DNA of 64,000 bases, taken from NCBI RefSeq assembly GCF_002165575.1, contig NZ_MXQF01000019.1:29265-93264 (forward strand), read 5' to 3'. Positions 17,472 to 26,995 of this stretch are shown here, one piece after another. The notes under the pieces were generated by a model that did no database searches, was not told where the DNA came from, and saw nothing but the letters and a program-made list of their open reading frames with translations. Source of the DNA: Pseudoalteromonas sp. A601 (GTDB lineage Bacteria > Pseudomonadota > Gammaproteobacteria > Enterobacterales > Alteromonadaceae). A program made the translations under genes and the position numbers. The stretch's first letter is position 1. Every line of letters starts with the position of its first letter.

Positions 17472-18095
17472 CTAATTATGTATCACTGTATTCTGGTCGA
17501 CAAGTTCGTCAACGAGTAATGCAAGTTCATTAAAATGATGCAAAATATAGTCAGCTTGCTCTGCATATTCAGGAACTTTATCCGGCGCATATAAACAAGA
17601 ACGCATGTTAGCATTTTGGGCCGCTTGAATATCATAAAGATAATCACCTACATACAGCAAATTGCTCTGCTCTAACTGCCATAAAGTGGCAATTGCATTT
17701 AAAGCACTTGGATCGGGTTTTGGTGGTGCATCGCTGCGAGTTAAAACGGTTTGAATGGGTAACGGATTATTTTTAAGCTTAAGTGCAGCTGCACGGTCAT
17801 AATTTCGGGTCACTATTGCCATTGGAATGCCTATCTTTTTTAAATGGGCAACGGTGTTAGCTACACCAGGTAGTAAGCTTGCATGTTGAGCATCTATTAG
17901 CTCATGCTGATGCACTATATTCATTGCTTCCTCGCGCATGTACGGCGAGGGTAATCCTGCAATATGGCTCAGTAAATCCTGCTCGTCAGGACAACCTAAC
18001 TGGGCTTTAATCAAGGTAAAGTCTAATTCAGACGAAACTAAAGTACCGTCTAAATCAAAGATCACACCTTTTATGCTATCATGATGACTGTTCAT
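17472..18095 (-). CDS. HAD-superfamily hydrolase
   Basis: I place the start at ATG 18095 because AAGGA lies five bases upstream; an earlier in-frame ATG at 18125 has a poorer site. The protein carries the HAD motifs 'FDLDGTLV' (nucleophile and acid Asp), 'AIVTRN' (motif II) and 'GDYLYD' (motif IV), with 'PKPDP' in between. At about 207 residues it resembles phosphoglycolate phosphatase-like or nucleotidase-like HADs. The substrate cannot be told. Confidence 0.85.
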   Translation of the reverse strand: MNSHHDSIKGVIFDLDGTLVSSELDFTLIKAQLGCPDEQDLLSHIAGLPSPYMREEAMNIVHQHELIDAQHASLLPGVANTVAHLKKIGIPMAIVTRNYDRAAALKLKNNPLPIQTVLTRSDAPPKPDPSALNAIATLWQLEQSNLLYVGDYLYDIQAAQNANMRSCLYAPDKVPEYAEQADYILHHFNELALLVDELVDQNTVIHN

Positions 18096-18247
18096 ACCAT
18101 TCCTTGTATATGATTGTTTTTTCATAGCTACACCCGCTTTACTTTAAGATAGTTTACGTGCCTAAATATGCAAAGGATCAGCGAATGTTTTTTTTGTAAA
18201 AAAACGCGCACAAAATTACAGTACGCGTTGGTTGGGAACAGAAATAC

Positions 18248-18760
18248 TTACTGAGCGCCCTGCCCTTGTTTTGGTTCGAAGCGTGCTTCTAGCCAGGTGT
18301 CATCTTGAGTAAAGTGCAAAGTTTTAACTTTGCCTTTACCTTCAACGTTCACCATATTGACTTGTGCAGGCCAAAGATCACGAAGTGCACCATGACTCAT
18401 TCTTATTCCTTGTATACCTTTAGGAATAGGGGCTTCTTGGTAAACCCAAAAAAACTTACCATCAACCTGCGCGCCAACCTCACTTAGCGTAAGCGGCTCG
18501 CCAGTTAAGGTTTGCAATGCCACATGTGATTCTATGTAATTCGCAAACCGTTGTTGGTCTTGTTTATTACTAATAATATCTGCGCCACCAGGAAATAAAT
18601 GCTCAACCGCATGCTCTGTGTCGTGCAAATAAAACCTATGCATTAGCTCAATATTATTTGTGCGCTTATTAAATAAAACCGTTGTAACCGATGCTTTTAA
18701 TTGATGCGCCATAGTAGGCGCAGCAATTATTAGAGCTAAAAAAATGAGCAAAAAGCGCAT
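18248..18760 (-). CDS. DUF6702 family secreted protein
   Basis: 170 residues with a signal peptide ('MRFLLIFLALIIAAPTMAHQ'). It belongs to the DUF6702 type, small periplasmic proteins starting with a beta-strand like 'ASVTTVLFNKRTNNIELMHR'. Its ATG overlaps the stop of the M1 peptidase by one base (TAATG), so the two are co-translated. The function is unknown; the constant pairing with an M1 peptidase suggests a partner or chaperone role (inference). Confidence 0.8.
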   Translation of the reverse strand: MRFLLIFLALIIAAPTMAHQLKASVTTVLFNKRTNNIELMHRFYLHDTEHAVEHLFPGGADIISNKQDQQRFANYIESHVALQTLTGEPLTLSEVGAQVDGKFFWVYQEAPIPKGIQGIRMSHGALRDLWPAQVNMVNVEGKGKVKTLHFTQDDTWLEARFEPKQGQGAQ

Positions 18761-21198
18761 TAATTTTGCTCCTTAGCGTCTTTATCATCGTCTGTTTTAA
18801 GCTCAGTTTTAATATCTTGCATGATATCGCGACTTACTTTCGCTTTACTCTTCTCACGCTTGTAAACTTCAATACGTGAAGGAATAATACGACGAGGGTA
18901 GTTGTTATTTTCAACGTCTACGTCTGCTGTTTCCCAACGAGGATCCACAGATACAGACACAACAGGCTTATTTTTATCGGTAATAATCAGCTTTTGCACA
19001 TGCTTATGATTACGACGCCAAATTTCAGCAGGAATATATTGCTCTTCTTTGCTGCCATCTTCGTAAGTCAGTTCAAGTAAAATAGGCATTACTAAGCCGC
19101 CCACGTTTGAAAACTCAAGCACGTAGTAATTTTTATCTTCTTCTAAAGCACGATCCAACACTTTTCGTTCCCATGGCTCTAAGCCTTTTAAGAACTTATT
19201 ATAGGAGTTACGCTCTTTGTTCGTTACTGTAAAGCGATCATTCGCATCATAAAAGTCTGTGACGTCAGGGTTTTCTTCAACCCATAACTTTTTACCTTCA
19301 GCTCTGTTGCGCTCAACAAATAGTGGCATTGGTTTATCCGCTTCAATGTCACGTAAACGGTTAAAGTCGATATCAGGGTTTTTAGTATCTAGCTGTAATT
19401 GATAAACTTTATCTAATGAGATATCTACATGGTCTGTCGTGTAGAACCACCCGCGCCAAAACCAGTCTAAATCAACACCTGATGCTTCTTCCATAGTACG
19501 GAAAAAGTCTGCTGGAGTAGGGCGTTTATACTTCCAACGCTGGGCATACTCTTTAAATGCAAAATCAAATAAATCACGCCCTAAAATCACTTCACGTAGA
19601 ATATTAAGTGCAGCTGCAGGCTTAGTGTAGGCATTAGGACCTAAGCGTAATACGCTGTCTGATTGGGTCATTACTGGCACTTGGTTTTCTGATTTCATAT
19701 AAGCGACAATGTCACGTGGCTCAACGCCCCATGGGATTGTGTGATCCCATTCGCGTCCTGCAACACCATCTAAAAAGCTATTTAAACCTTCATCCATCCA
19801 CGTCCATTGACGTTCATCAGAGTTAACAATCATAGGGAAGTAGATATGCCCTACTTCATGGATTACTACACCGATCAAAAAGCGCTTTTCAGCTTGCGAG
19901 TAAGTGCGAGTTCCGTCATCTTGTAGCTCAGTACGTGGGCCGTTAAACGTGATCATCGGGTACTCCATGCCACCGACAGGGCCATTAACTGATTGCGCTA
20001 CCGGATATGGGTAATCAAATGAAAAACGTGAATACACTTCCATGGTATGAACCACAGATTCAGTTGAATATTTTTTCCATAAGTCGCCACCTTCTTTAGG
20101 GAAGAATGACATAGCCATTACTAATGGCTGCTCATCACCACCTTGGTTATAACCTTTTGCATCCCACATAAACTTACGCGATGATGCCCATGCAAAATCA
20201 CGCACATTTTCTGCTTTAAAGTGCCATGTTTTGGTTTTATCCGTGCCTTCTTTTTCGTTCTCGAGCGCTTCTTCTTCAGTCACAATGAAAACTGGGCGCT
20301 TAGCATTTTCAGCGTCCTTTAAACGACTGCGCTGAGTGCTAGTTAGAACAGAGCGTGGGTTATCAAGCTTGCCGGTCGCCGATACGATATGATCGGCAGG
20401 CACTGTTAATTCAACATCGTAATCACCAAATTCGAGTGTAAACTCACCACTGCCTAAAAAGGCTTTATTTGTCCATGCTTCATAATCAGTATACGCCGCT
20501 AAACGAGGAAACCACTGTGCAAGCAAAAAGATATCGTTTCCATCTTCTTCAAAATGCTCATAACCAGAGCGAGCGCCTACAGCATCTTCTTCAACAATAT
20601 TAAAGGCAAAGTCCATACTGAACTCAACGTCTTGACCAGGTTTAAGAGGGTCATTTAAGTCGATACGCATTAAGGTATCTACAATTGTAACTTTGAGTTC
20701 ATCGCCACTGTCGTCTTTGACATTAGCAATAGTGAAACCTAGTTCGTTATCACTCATAAATTGTTGGCGGCGCAATTGTCCTAAACTAAGCTTGGTTGGC
20801 TTAGCATCAGGGCGACCTTGTAATTTACCAGCATTAAATGTTGCTGTACGCTCAGCTATTGAATCACTTTTAAAAATATTTTGATCCAGTTGTAACCATA
20901 AATACTTCAACGTGTGAGGTGAATTATTTTTATATTCAATTATTTGACTAGCGCTAAGACGACGGTTTTTTTCATCGAGTTTGGCATCAATTTCATAATT
21001 TACTTGCTGCTGCCAATATTTTTCACCGGGCTCACCAGCCGCGCTTCGATACACATTTGGTGTTGGTAAGGCTTCATCAAGTTGGCGAAACTTATCGACG
21101 AATGACCCTTTTGTTTGCTCTACCGAAGAAGCAAGTACCGCGCTCGACATTGCCAAAGGCACTAATAAAGCACCTAAAGTAACAACTGCCTTTTTCAT
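18760..21198 (-). CDS. M1 family metallopeptidase (aminopeptidase), secreted
   Basis: The start is ATG 21198, preceded by AGGA; upstream in-frame codons lack a site. A signal peptide ('MKKAVVTLGALLVPLAMSSA') is followed by the M1 core with 'GGMEYP' and the zinc motif HEVGH in 'VVIHEVGHIYFP' (near residue 440), with a downstream Glu in 'WMDEGLNSF'. About 812 residues. It would remove N-terminal residues from peptides outside the cytoplasm. It is followed with a one-base overlap by the DUF6702 gene. The charged C-terminal tail ('DIKTELKTDDDKD') is of unknown role. Confidence 0.92.
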   Translation of the reverse strand: MKKAVVTLGALLVPLAMSSAVLASSVEQTKGSFVDKFRQLDEALPTPNVYRSAAGEPGEKYWQQQVNYEIDAKLDEKNRRLSASQIIEYKNNSPHTLKYLWLQLDQNIFKSDSIAERTATFNAGKLQGRPDAKPTKLSLGQLRRQQFMSDNELGFTIANVKDDSGDELKVTIVDTLMRIDLNDPLKPGQDVEFSMDFAFNIVEEDAVGARSGYEHFEEDGNDIFLLAQWFPRLAAYTDYEAWTNKAFLGSGEFTLEFGDYDVELTVPADHIVSATGKLDNPRSVLTSTQRSRLKDAENAKRPVFIVTEEEALENEKEGTDKTKTWHFKAENVRDFAWASSRKFMWDAKGYNQGGDEQPLVMAMSFFPKEGGDLWKKYSTESVVHTMEVYSRFSFDYPYPVAQSVNGPVGGMEYPMITFNGPRTELQDDGTRTYSQAEKRFLIGVVIHEVGHIYFPMIVNSDERQWTWMDEGLNSFLDGVAGREWDHTIPWGVEPRDIVAYMKSENQVPVMTQSDSVLRLGPNAYTKPAAALNILREVILGRDLFDFAFKEYAQRWKYKRPTPADFFRTMEEASGVDLDWFWRGWFYTTDHVDISLDKVYQLQLDTKNPDIDFNRLRDIEADKPMPLFVERNRAEGKKLWVEENPDVTDFYDANDRFTVTNKERNSYNKFLKGLEPWERKVLDRALEEDKNYYVLEFSNVGGLVMPILLELTYEDGSKEEQYIPAEIWRRNHKHVQKLIITDKNKPVVSVSVDPRWETADVDVENNNYPRRIIPSRIEVYKREKSKAKVSRDIMQDIKTELKTDDDKDAKEQN

Positions 21199-21317
21199 AA
21201 TTAATCCTGTTAGATTTACGTGATAATACTTTGGCAAAACAGATGACTAAATTCAATAAAATAGCGACCAAGCACCGATTTTATAAGGTAAAGAATATGT
21301 TATTCGTCAGCTCTTAA

Positions 21318-21334
21318 TGTAAAGGGGGTTTACA
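21318..21334. repeat. Dispersed palindrome TGTAAA-GGGGG-TTTACA, copy 2
   Basis: Perfect arms with a GGGGG centre. It is intergenic, 120 bases before the M1 peptidase start and 67 bases before the first small membrane protein, between divergent genes. Confidence 0.8.
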
Positions 21335-21400
21335 ACCTAGTTCAGGCTTAATTCATCAACATATTCTAAAGTAAAGTTAGCTTTATAAAAGGAGTCGAGC

Positions 21401-21643
21401 ATGAAGTTTTACATCGTAAAAAAAGATCAATGCATTGCTGCGATCCCAGCAAAAGAATCACTCCTGAATGAGTATAAAAATAAAGGTTTCAAATTTGTCG
21501 AAGTGATTGCTGCGCGAGACGAAAATGACGCATTAAATCGTCACCCAACAAAGCAGAAAAACAGCAAAAAGTGGCGTGCTTTATGCACAAGTTTACTACT
21601 TTTAGCGATAATTTTAAGTATTTACTCTTTAATTGATAAATAG
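21401..21643 (+). CDS. Small tail-anchored membrane protein, unknown (paralog 1)
   Basis: 80 residues with a strong AAAGGAG ribosome site. It has a soluble N-terminal part ('MKFYIVKKDQCIAAIPAKES', 'EVIAARDENDALNR'), a basic linker (KQKNSKKWR) and one membrane helix at about 58-76. The next gene has the same layout and clearly related sequence (FYIxKK, AIPA, VxAAxxxNALxx). I do not recognise the family. The orientation would leave the first 55 residues in the cytoplasm. Confidence 0.7.
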   Translation: MKFYIVKKDQCIAAIPAKESLLNEYKNKGFKFVEVIAARDENDALNRHPTKQKNSKKWRALCTSLLLLAIILSIYSLIDK

Positions 21644-21700
21644 TGAATTTTTTAGTTGATCTTTACTGTCATTTGTATTTAAAATCGCCCACTTTTTTGA

Positions 21701-21736
21701 TTTGAGAGACAGCAAACGCGCTGCATTTCTCTCAAA
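21701..21736. terminator. Stem-loop between the two small paralogs
   Basis: TTTGAGAGACAGC (21701-21713) pairs with GCTG-CAT-TTCTCTCAAA (21720-21736), giving a 13-bp stem with a small bulge. It is followed on the plus strand by AGTG rather than T, so it may be an attenuator or processing site instead of a full terminator. Confidence 0.5.
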
Positions 21737-21773
21737 AGTGTTCTAAATCGAAGCAAAAAAACACGGTGGGCGT

Positions 21774-22013
21774 ATGGATTTTTATATCCTAAAAAAACAA
21801 CAAGAACTAATTGCTATACCAGCGAACGAACAAAGTTGTAAGCAGTACCTAGATTCAGGCTACTTTTATATTGATAAGGTAGCTGCGTGTAATGAAACTA
21901 ACGCATTAAAAGCACTTCATGCAAAACAAACTCGTGCTTTAAAAGTGCCTTTAACGATGGCTTTGCTTGCTCTGCCAATTGTTATTTTTGCTTGGTACAG
22001 TTTAAGCTCATAA
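21774..22013 (+). CDS. Small tail-anchored membrane protein, unknown (paralog 2)
   Basis: 79 residues, a paralog of the preceding gene: 'MDFYILKKQQELIAIPANEQ', then 'KVAACNETNALKALHAKQ', then one membrane helix at about 59-76 ending in 'WYSLSS'. The pair arose by duplication. The gene lies 75 bases before sbcD, separated from it by a hairpin. No function can be read from the sequence. Confidence 0.7.
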   Translation: MDFYILKKQQELIAIPANEQSCKQYLDSGYFYIDKVAACNETNALKALHAKQTRALKVPLTMALLALPIVIFAWYSLSS

Positions 22014-22060
22014 AGATTTAAGCCCAGCTCTTGCATCTTGTTTTAGCTTGGGTATATTGG

Positions 22061-22084
22061 CGCTCTTAACCTTTTTTAAGAGCG
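22061..22084 (+). promoter_or_regulatory. sbcD: Hairpin covering the sbcD ribosome-binding site
   Basis: CGCTCTTAA (22061-22069) pairs perfectly with TTAAGAGCG (22076-22084) over a 6-base loop. The 3' arm contains AAGAG, the only ribosome-site-like sequence before the sbcD ATG at 22089 (6-base spacing). If the hairpin forms in the mRNA it would hide the site and lower translation. It has no T-tract, so it is unlikely to be only a terminator. Confidence 0.5.
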
Positions 22085-22088
22085 TGAC

Positions 22089-23336
22089 ATGAAAGTCTTA
22101 CATACTTCAGATTGGCACCTTGGCCAACAATTCTACGAACATTCTAGGTTCAGCGAACATCAAGCATTTTTTGCTTGGCTGATTGACACGCTCGTTACTG
22201 AAAAAATCGATTTATTGCTCGTTGCTGGTGATATTTATCATACCGCCACACCCGCAGCAAGCGCTGAGAACCAACTTTATCAGTTCATCAAAGATGTAAA
22301 AAAACGCTGCCCAACATTACAAGTCGTGCTGATTGCGGGCAATCATGACTCAGCTAATCGTATTTTAGCGGCGCAGCCACTGCTGGCACAATTTGATACC
22401 CATGTAGTAGGGCGCTTCGATGCGCAGCAACCTGAAAATGTGGTGATTAAGATTAACCATCAAGATACCTGCGCCCATATTGTCGCTATGCCATTTTTAC
22501 GCACCAGTGACGTTAGCACGCTAAGTGGCACAAATGATGGCGCTAGTTACGCTCAAGGCGTCGCACAGGCATATAAACTTAGCACTGAGCTTGCCTTAAT
22601 TGATAAACCTGATACCACGCCTCTGATTGTAATGGGGCACTTGCATGCCAAGGGCGGCGATATTTCAAGTGACTCTGAACGCAACTTAGTGATAGGTGAT
22701 GAAGAAGCCATTACAGCAAAGGTATTTAGCGAACAGGCTGATTACGTGGCACTTGGTCATTTGCACAAAGCACAAATAGTCGCTAAATCTGATGCAATAC
22801 GCTACAGTGGTACGCCAATGCCAATGTCTTTCTCAGAGCGTAATTACACTCACCAAGTAAATATCATTGAATTTGCGCATACACAAAAGCAACCTATCTC
22901 AACGACTGTAAAGCCCCTTTACATTCCACGTTCTGCTGAGGTCATCGTTTTGCCAAAAGGAGAATGCGTACCATTAGCTCAACTATGTGAGCAAATTAAA
23001 GATTTAGACACCACAACTCATACCGTTGCTCCTTATTTAAGGGTAAAGCTTAAATCAAGTGACACTGATACCACCTTTAGAGAACAAATTGAACAAGCAC
23101 TAGAAGGTAAAAATATACGCTTTTGCGGCATTGAGCGGGTGCGTGAGAACAGTCCTACTCACTCAAATGAGAGAGTCTTTGACGATTTAAATCAAGTAGA
23201 AATGCTCAACCCTATTAATTTATTAGAGCAAGCATTTGCAAACGATAAAGACATGGCGGGTCAAAACGTACCTGAAGAGCTAAAAAGTTTATTAAACGAA
23301 GTAATAAGCGAGCTGACGGAGCAAGAACAACTATGA
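22089..23336 (+). CDS. sbcD: Exonuclease subunit SbcD (Mre11-type)
   Basis: 415 residues of the usual SbcD length. The metallophosphoesterase motifs are clear: 'HTSDWHLGQ' (5-13), 'AGDIYH' , 'IAGNHDS' and 'ALGHLHK'. With SbcC it opens DNA hairpins and trims double-strand ends, which matters in a genome full of foldback repeats. Its stop overlaps the sbcC start by four bases (ATGA). A copy of the dispersed TGTAAA palindrome lies inside the gene and encodes 'TVKPLYI'. Confidence 0.95.
   Translation: MKVLHTSDWHLGQQFYEHSRFSEHQAFFAWLIDTLVTEKIDLLLVAGDIYHTATPAASAENQLYQFIKDVKKRCPTLQVVLIAGNHDSANRILAAQPLLAQFDTHVVGRFDAQQPENVVIKINHQDTCAHIVAMPFLRTSDVSTLSGTNDGASYAQGVAQAYKLSTELALIDKPDTTPLIVMGHLHAKGGDISSDSERNLVIGDEEAITAKVFSEQADYVALGHLHKAQIVAKSDAIRYSGTPMPMSFSERNYTHQVNIIEFAHTQKQPISTTVKPLYIPRSAEVIVLPKGECVPLAQLCEQIKDLDTTTHTVAPYLRVKLKSSDTDTTFREQIEQALEGKNIRFCGIERVRENSPTHSNERVFDDLNQVEMLNPINLLEQAFANDKDMAGQNVPEELKSLLNEVISELTEQEQL
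22907..22923. repeat. Dispersed palindrome TGTAAA-GCCCC-TTTACA, copy 3 (inside sbcD)
   Basis: Perfect arms with a GCCCC centre, within sbcD and read as ACT-GTA-AAG-CCC-CTT-TAC-ATT (TVKPLYI). Confidence 0.8.
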
Positions 23337-26300
23337 AAATAACCGCAGTACGCATAAATAACTTAGCCTCAATTGTTGATGCTGAAATAGACTTTACAAA
23401 AGCACCTTTAAAAGACGCAGGCTTGTTTGCCATAACGGGCGACACAGGCGCCGGCAAGAGTACAATTTTAGATGCAATTTGTTTAGCGCTTTACACTAAA
23501 ACAGCTAGGTTGAGAGGCGACAAAGGAAATTTAATCGATTTTAATGGCGACAGTATAAAACTAAATGACCCACGTAATTTATTGCGCAGAGGTAAATGGC
23601 AAGGTTTTGCTGAAGTTGACTTTATTGGCCAAGATAAACAGGCTTATCGCGCACGATATGCCATTCAGCGAGCACATAAAAAAATAACAGGTAAATTAAA
23701 AACCGCTGAACACAGTTTATACACTTTACCGGATGAAGCTTTAATTGCAGATAAAAGCCAAGCAATAAAAGAAGTAGAAAGAAAAATAGGGCTGAGCTTT
23801 GAGCAGTTCTCGCGTGCCGTATTATTAGCTCAACATGAGTTTGCCGCCTTTTTAAAAGCCACCGGCGATGAACGTGCCCAGCTACTAGAGTGCTTGACAG
23901 GGACTGATAAATTTAGCCTTATCGGTAAGCGTATATTTGAGCGCCATAAAGAACAAAAAGATAAACTAGAGTTATTAAAAGCCAGCCTTGCCAGCTATAC
24001 ATTGCTCAGTGACGAAGCGTTGGCGGATAAAACCACGCAATTGGCAGAGATACATCAACAAATAGAGCAAAATAAAAAAGACCTTACTTTAGTTGAGCAA
24101 GGCGTTAATTGGTTTAAACAGGCGAATACCTTAGCGCAAAACTTACAGCAAGCAGTGCAACAACAAAAACAGGCCAGAGATGCAGTTAGCGCCATTGCAC
24201 AGCAGAGCGAACAAGCAAAACAAGCGCAAAGCGCGTTAGAGATCAAAGACAACCGCACCCGAGTTGCTAATATAACCAGCCAAAATGATGACTTGGAAAA
24301 TAAAATTCGTGATTTAAACAGTACCGATCACACTGCGATTATAATTGACCTAAACCAGGCGCTACAAAAACATAGTGACGCTCTACACAACGCTAAGCAA
24401 AACAAGCAAACAGCTGAGCCAGTCATTGCTAAAGCCCGCGAGCTCGATAATCAAATAGCTATGTTTAGCCAAAGTAAAACGAGTACCAGCCAACAAATAA
24501 CCAAAGAACAAAGCCAATTAACTGATACACAGCAGCAGCTAAAACAGAGCCAAACCAGTTATAATGATGCTGAAAAGCTTAAAAAAGAACTGCAGAGCTG
24601 GTTAACTCAGCATCACCAGCTAAAACCACTAGCCAGTGACTGGACATATTACCAACACAATTTTAAACAGTTTATAAGCATTACCCAGCAATTAAATACT
24701 GGCAAAGAGCAACAGAGAAAAATAGCTGCAGAACTGGCAAATTATACTGAGCAACTCGCAGTACAAACGGCCAAAGTAGCAGATAGCCAGCAGTTACTGC
24801 AAAATGAGCACTCCACATTAACTCAACTCAATACGCAGCAAGACCAATTGAATGAGGCACACTGTGACGCGCAAATTAAAAATATTGATTATTTAAGAGA
24901 ACAACGTGGGCACTACAAGCAATTTAATATTGAAATCAAACACAGTGCTCAGCAGCAAAGCGATACCGCAATAAAGCTCAAAGAAAGCGAGCAGAGCGAA
25001 GCGGCTCTAAAGCAGCAATTGCTCAATTCACAGCAAACATTAAAACACACTGAAGATGCCCTTAATAAAGCACGACTTCGCGCAAGTGAAAGTGTAGAGC
25101 ACTTACGTAGCCAACTTGCACCCAACGAGCCCTGTCTTGTTTGTGGCGCCACAGAGCACCCTTTTGCTGCTGATCAAAATCCTCAGTTCACTAGTTTAAT
25201 AGCCGACTTTGAAAGCGATTATACAAATGCAAAACAACATTATGAATTAATACAAACACAACTTCATGAACAGCAAACCCAGCACGCTGTTTTAGCCTCT
25301 AAGCACGCGCAGCTGGGGCAAGCTATAGACAATGCCAAAGCTAAACAGCAAGAAATAAAAAACACCATGCAAGGTATGCGCAGTGAGCTTAATGACTTAA
25401 CGAGTGAGCAATTAGACACTCGTTACCAGCAATTAAGTGAGCAAAAAGCCCAAAGTTTTGAGCTGCAAAAACAACAGCGCACTATGCAAGAAAAGCTAAA
25501 GCAGTTGCAAAATATACTTCAAACAGAGCAAGAAACCGAACAACAGATACGCAGCAAACATGCTGATTTAACCTATCAACATGGTCAGCTTGGTCACAAA
25601 CACAGTGAGCTAAGTGAACAATTAACTGAGCTGACAGCAAGCTTAAACACGCAATTTGCTGACACTGAATTTTGGCAACAACTGCAAAACCAATCCCTCG
25701 ATCTCACTGATTTAAATCAGCAGGTTGAGCATTACCAACAAACCCAACAGCAGCTTGAGCAAAATCAGAAACACCTTGAGAGCACAGAACAAAAAATACA
25801 ACACCTTACGCCGCTTATTAGTCATTCTCAAAGCACGTTAGCAGCCTTAAATGATGAGTTAACTAAACTAGAACAACAACACAATAGCGTGCAATCAGAG
25901 CGCCTTGAACTATTTAATAATCAACAAATAAGCGCAGATCAATACCAAGCAAACCTGACCGCGCAACTCGAACAATGCCAAGCACACCTTACCCAAAGCC
26001 AGCAAGCTCATGATAACGCCGTTAAGCAACGTGATGAACAAGCAATAACAGTTAAAAATTACCAGCAACGCCTACTTGAGAATAACCAAGAGCAAACGAA
26101 ACTAGATGAGCGGTATAAGCTGTGGTTTGCTGATTTTAAACGTCAATATAATGAGGCAACTGAAGAACAGATCACATTTTTACTAACTATAAGTAACGAT
26201 GAAATCAAAGCTCAGTTAAAACAACATGAACAATTAACCCAAGCCTTAGTAGATGCAAATGCTGTGCTAAAACAGCAACAAAATACCAACACACAACATC

Positions 26301-26983
26301 AAAATAGCAATAAACCAGCACAAACAGAGCAGGCACTATTAACGCAATTAACTGACCTCACACAAGCACAAACTGCACTGCATAAAACCCAGCTTGAAAC
26401 AAATACCGTGCTTGAGCAACACCATCAAAACGCTAAAGCATTGCACACTAAACAAAACGAGCTTAATACGTTACAAAAACAACTCGAACAATGGCATCTA
26501 TTGAATAAGGTAATCGGAGATAAAGAAGGTAAAAAAATGCGCAACTTAGCGCAAATACAAACCTTAAAAATACTGCTGCATTACGCTAATAGCCACTTAA
26601 CCACGCTCAATAAACGCTACGAACTAATATCGATATCTCAGACACTTGATATTGCAATTATCGACCGTGATATGGCCGATGAACAACGCTCTGTTAATAC
26701 GCTCTCTGGAGGAGAGTCATTTTTAGTATCGCTTGCTTTAGCATTAGGCCTAGCATCATTGTCATCAAACAAAGTTAGTATTAACTCTTTGTTTATTGAT
26801 GAAGGGTTTGGTACGTTAGACAGTGAAACACTCAGTATTGCGATGGATGCACTAGATTCATTACAAGCACAAGGGCGAAAAGTGGGCGTAATATCCCATG
26901 TATCGCAAATGACTGAACGCGTTGCAAACCAGGTTCATGTAGCAAAAAAACCTGGCGGGTATTCAACTATTTCTATAATTTAA
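23333..26983 (+). CDS. sbcC: Exonuclease subunit SbcC (Rad50-type ATPase)
   Basis: 1216 residues. An N-terminal ABC head has Walker A 'GDTGAGKST' (about 37-45). Long Gln-rich coiled coils flank a zinc hook CxxC in 'EPCLVCGATEHPF' near residue 600. The C-terminal head has the signature 'LSGGESFLVSLALALGLA' and Walker B 'LFIDEGFGTLD'. It dimerises via the hook and powers SbcD. The coiled coil is very rich in Gln, in line with the genus style but at the high end. A methyltransferase gene follows after 12 bases. Confidence 0.95.
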   Translation: MKITAVRINNLASIVDAEIDFTKAPLKDAGLFAITGDTGAGKSTILDAICLALYTKTARLRGDKGNLIDFNGDSIKLNDPRNLLRRGKWQGFAEVDFIGQDKQAYRARYAIQRAHKKITGKLKTAEHSLYTLPDEALIADKSQAIKEVERKIGLSFEQFSRAVLLAQHEFAAFLKATGDERAQLLECLTGTDKFSLIGKRIFERHKEQKDKLELLKASLASYTLLSDEALADKTTQLAEIHQQIEQNKKDLTLVEQGVNWFKQANTLAQNLQQAVQQQKQARDAVSAIAQQSEQAKQAQSALEIKDNRTRVANITSQNDDLENKIRDLNSTDHTAIIIDLNQALQKHSDALHNAKQNKQTAEPVIAKARELDNQIAMFSQSKTSTSQQITKEQSQLTDTQQQLKQSQTSYNDAEKLKKELQSWLTQHHQLKPLASDWTYYQHNFKQFISITQQLNTGKEQQRKIAAELANYTEQLAVQTAKVADSQQLLQNEHSTLTQLNTQQDQLNEAHCDAQIKNIDYLREQRGHYKQFNIEIKHSAQQQSDTAIKLKESEQSEAALKQQLLNSQQTLKHTEDALNKARLRASESVEHLRSQLAPNEPCLVCGATEHPFAADQNPQFTSLIADFESDYTNAKQHYELIQTQLHEQQTQHAVLASKHAQLGQAIDNAKAKQQEIKNTMQGMRSELNDLTSEQLDTRYQQLSEQKAQSFELQKQQRTMQEKLKQLQNILQTEQETEQQIRSKHADLTYQHGQLGHKHSELSEQLTELTASLNTQFADTEFWQQLQNQSLDLTDLNQQVEHYQQTQQQLEQNQKHLESTEQKIQHLTPLISHSQSTLAALNDELTKLEQQHNSVQSERLELFNNQQISADQYQANLTAQLEQCQAHLTQSQQAHDNAVKQRDEQAITVKNYQQRLLENNQEQTKLDERYKLWFADFKRQYNEATEEQITFLLTISNDEIKAQLKQHEQLTQALVDANAVLKQQQNTNTQHQNSNKPAQTEQALLTQLTDLTQAQTALHKTQLETNTVLEQHHQNAKALHTKQNELNTLQKQLEQWHLLNKVIGDKEGKKMRNLAQIQTLKILLHYANSHLTTLNKRYELISISQTLDIAIIDRDMADEQRSVNTLSGGESFLVSLALALGLASLSSNKVSINSLFIDEGFGTLDSETLSIAMDALDSLQAQGRKVGVISHVSQMTERVANQVHVAKKPGGYSTISII

Positions 26984-26995
26984 AGGAACTAGACT

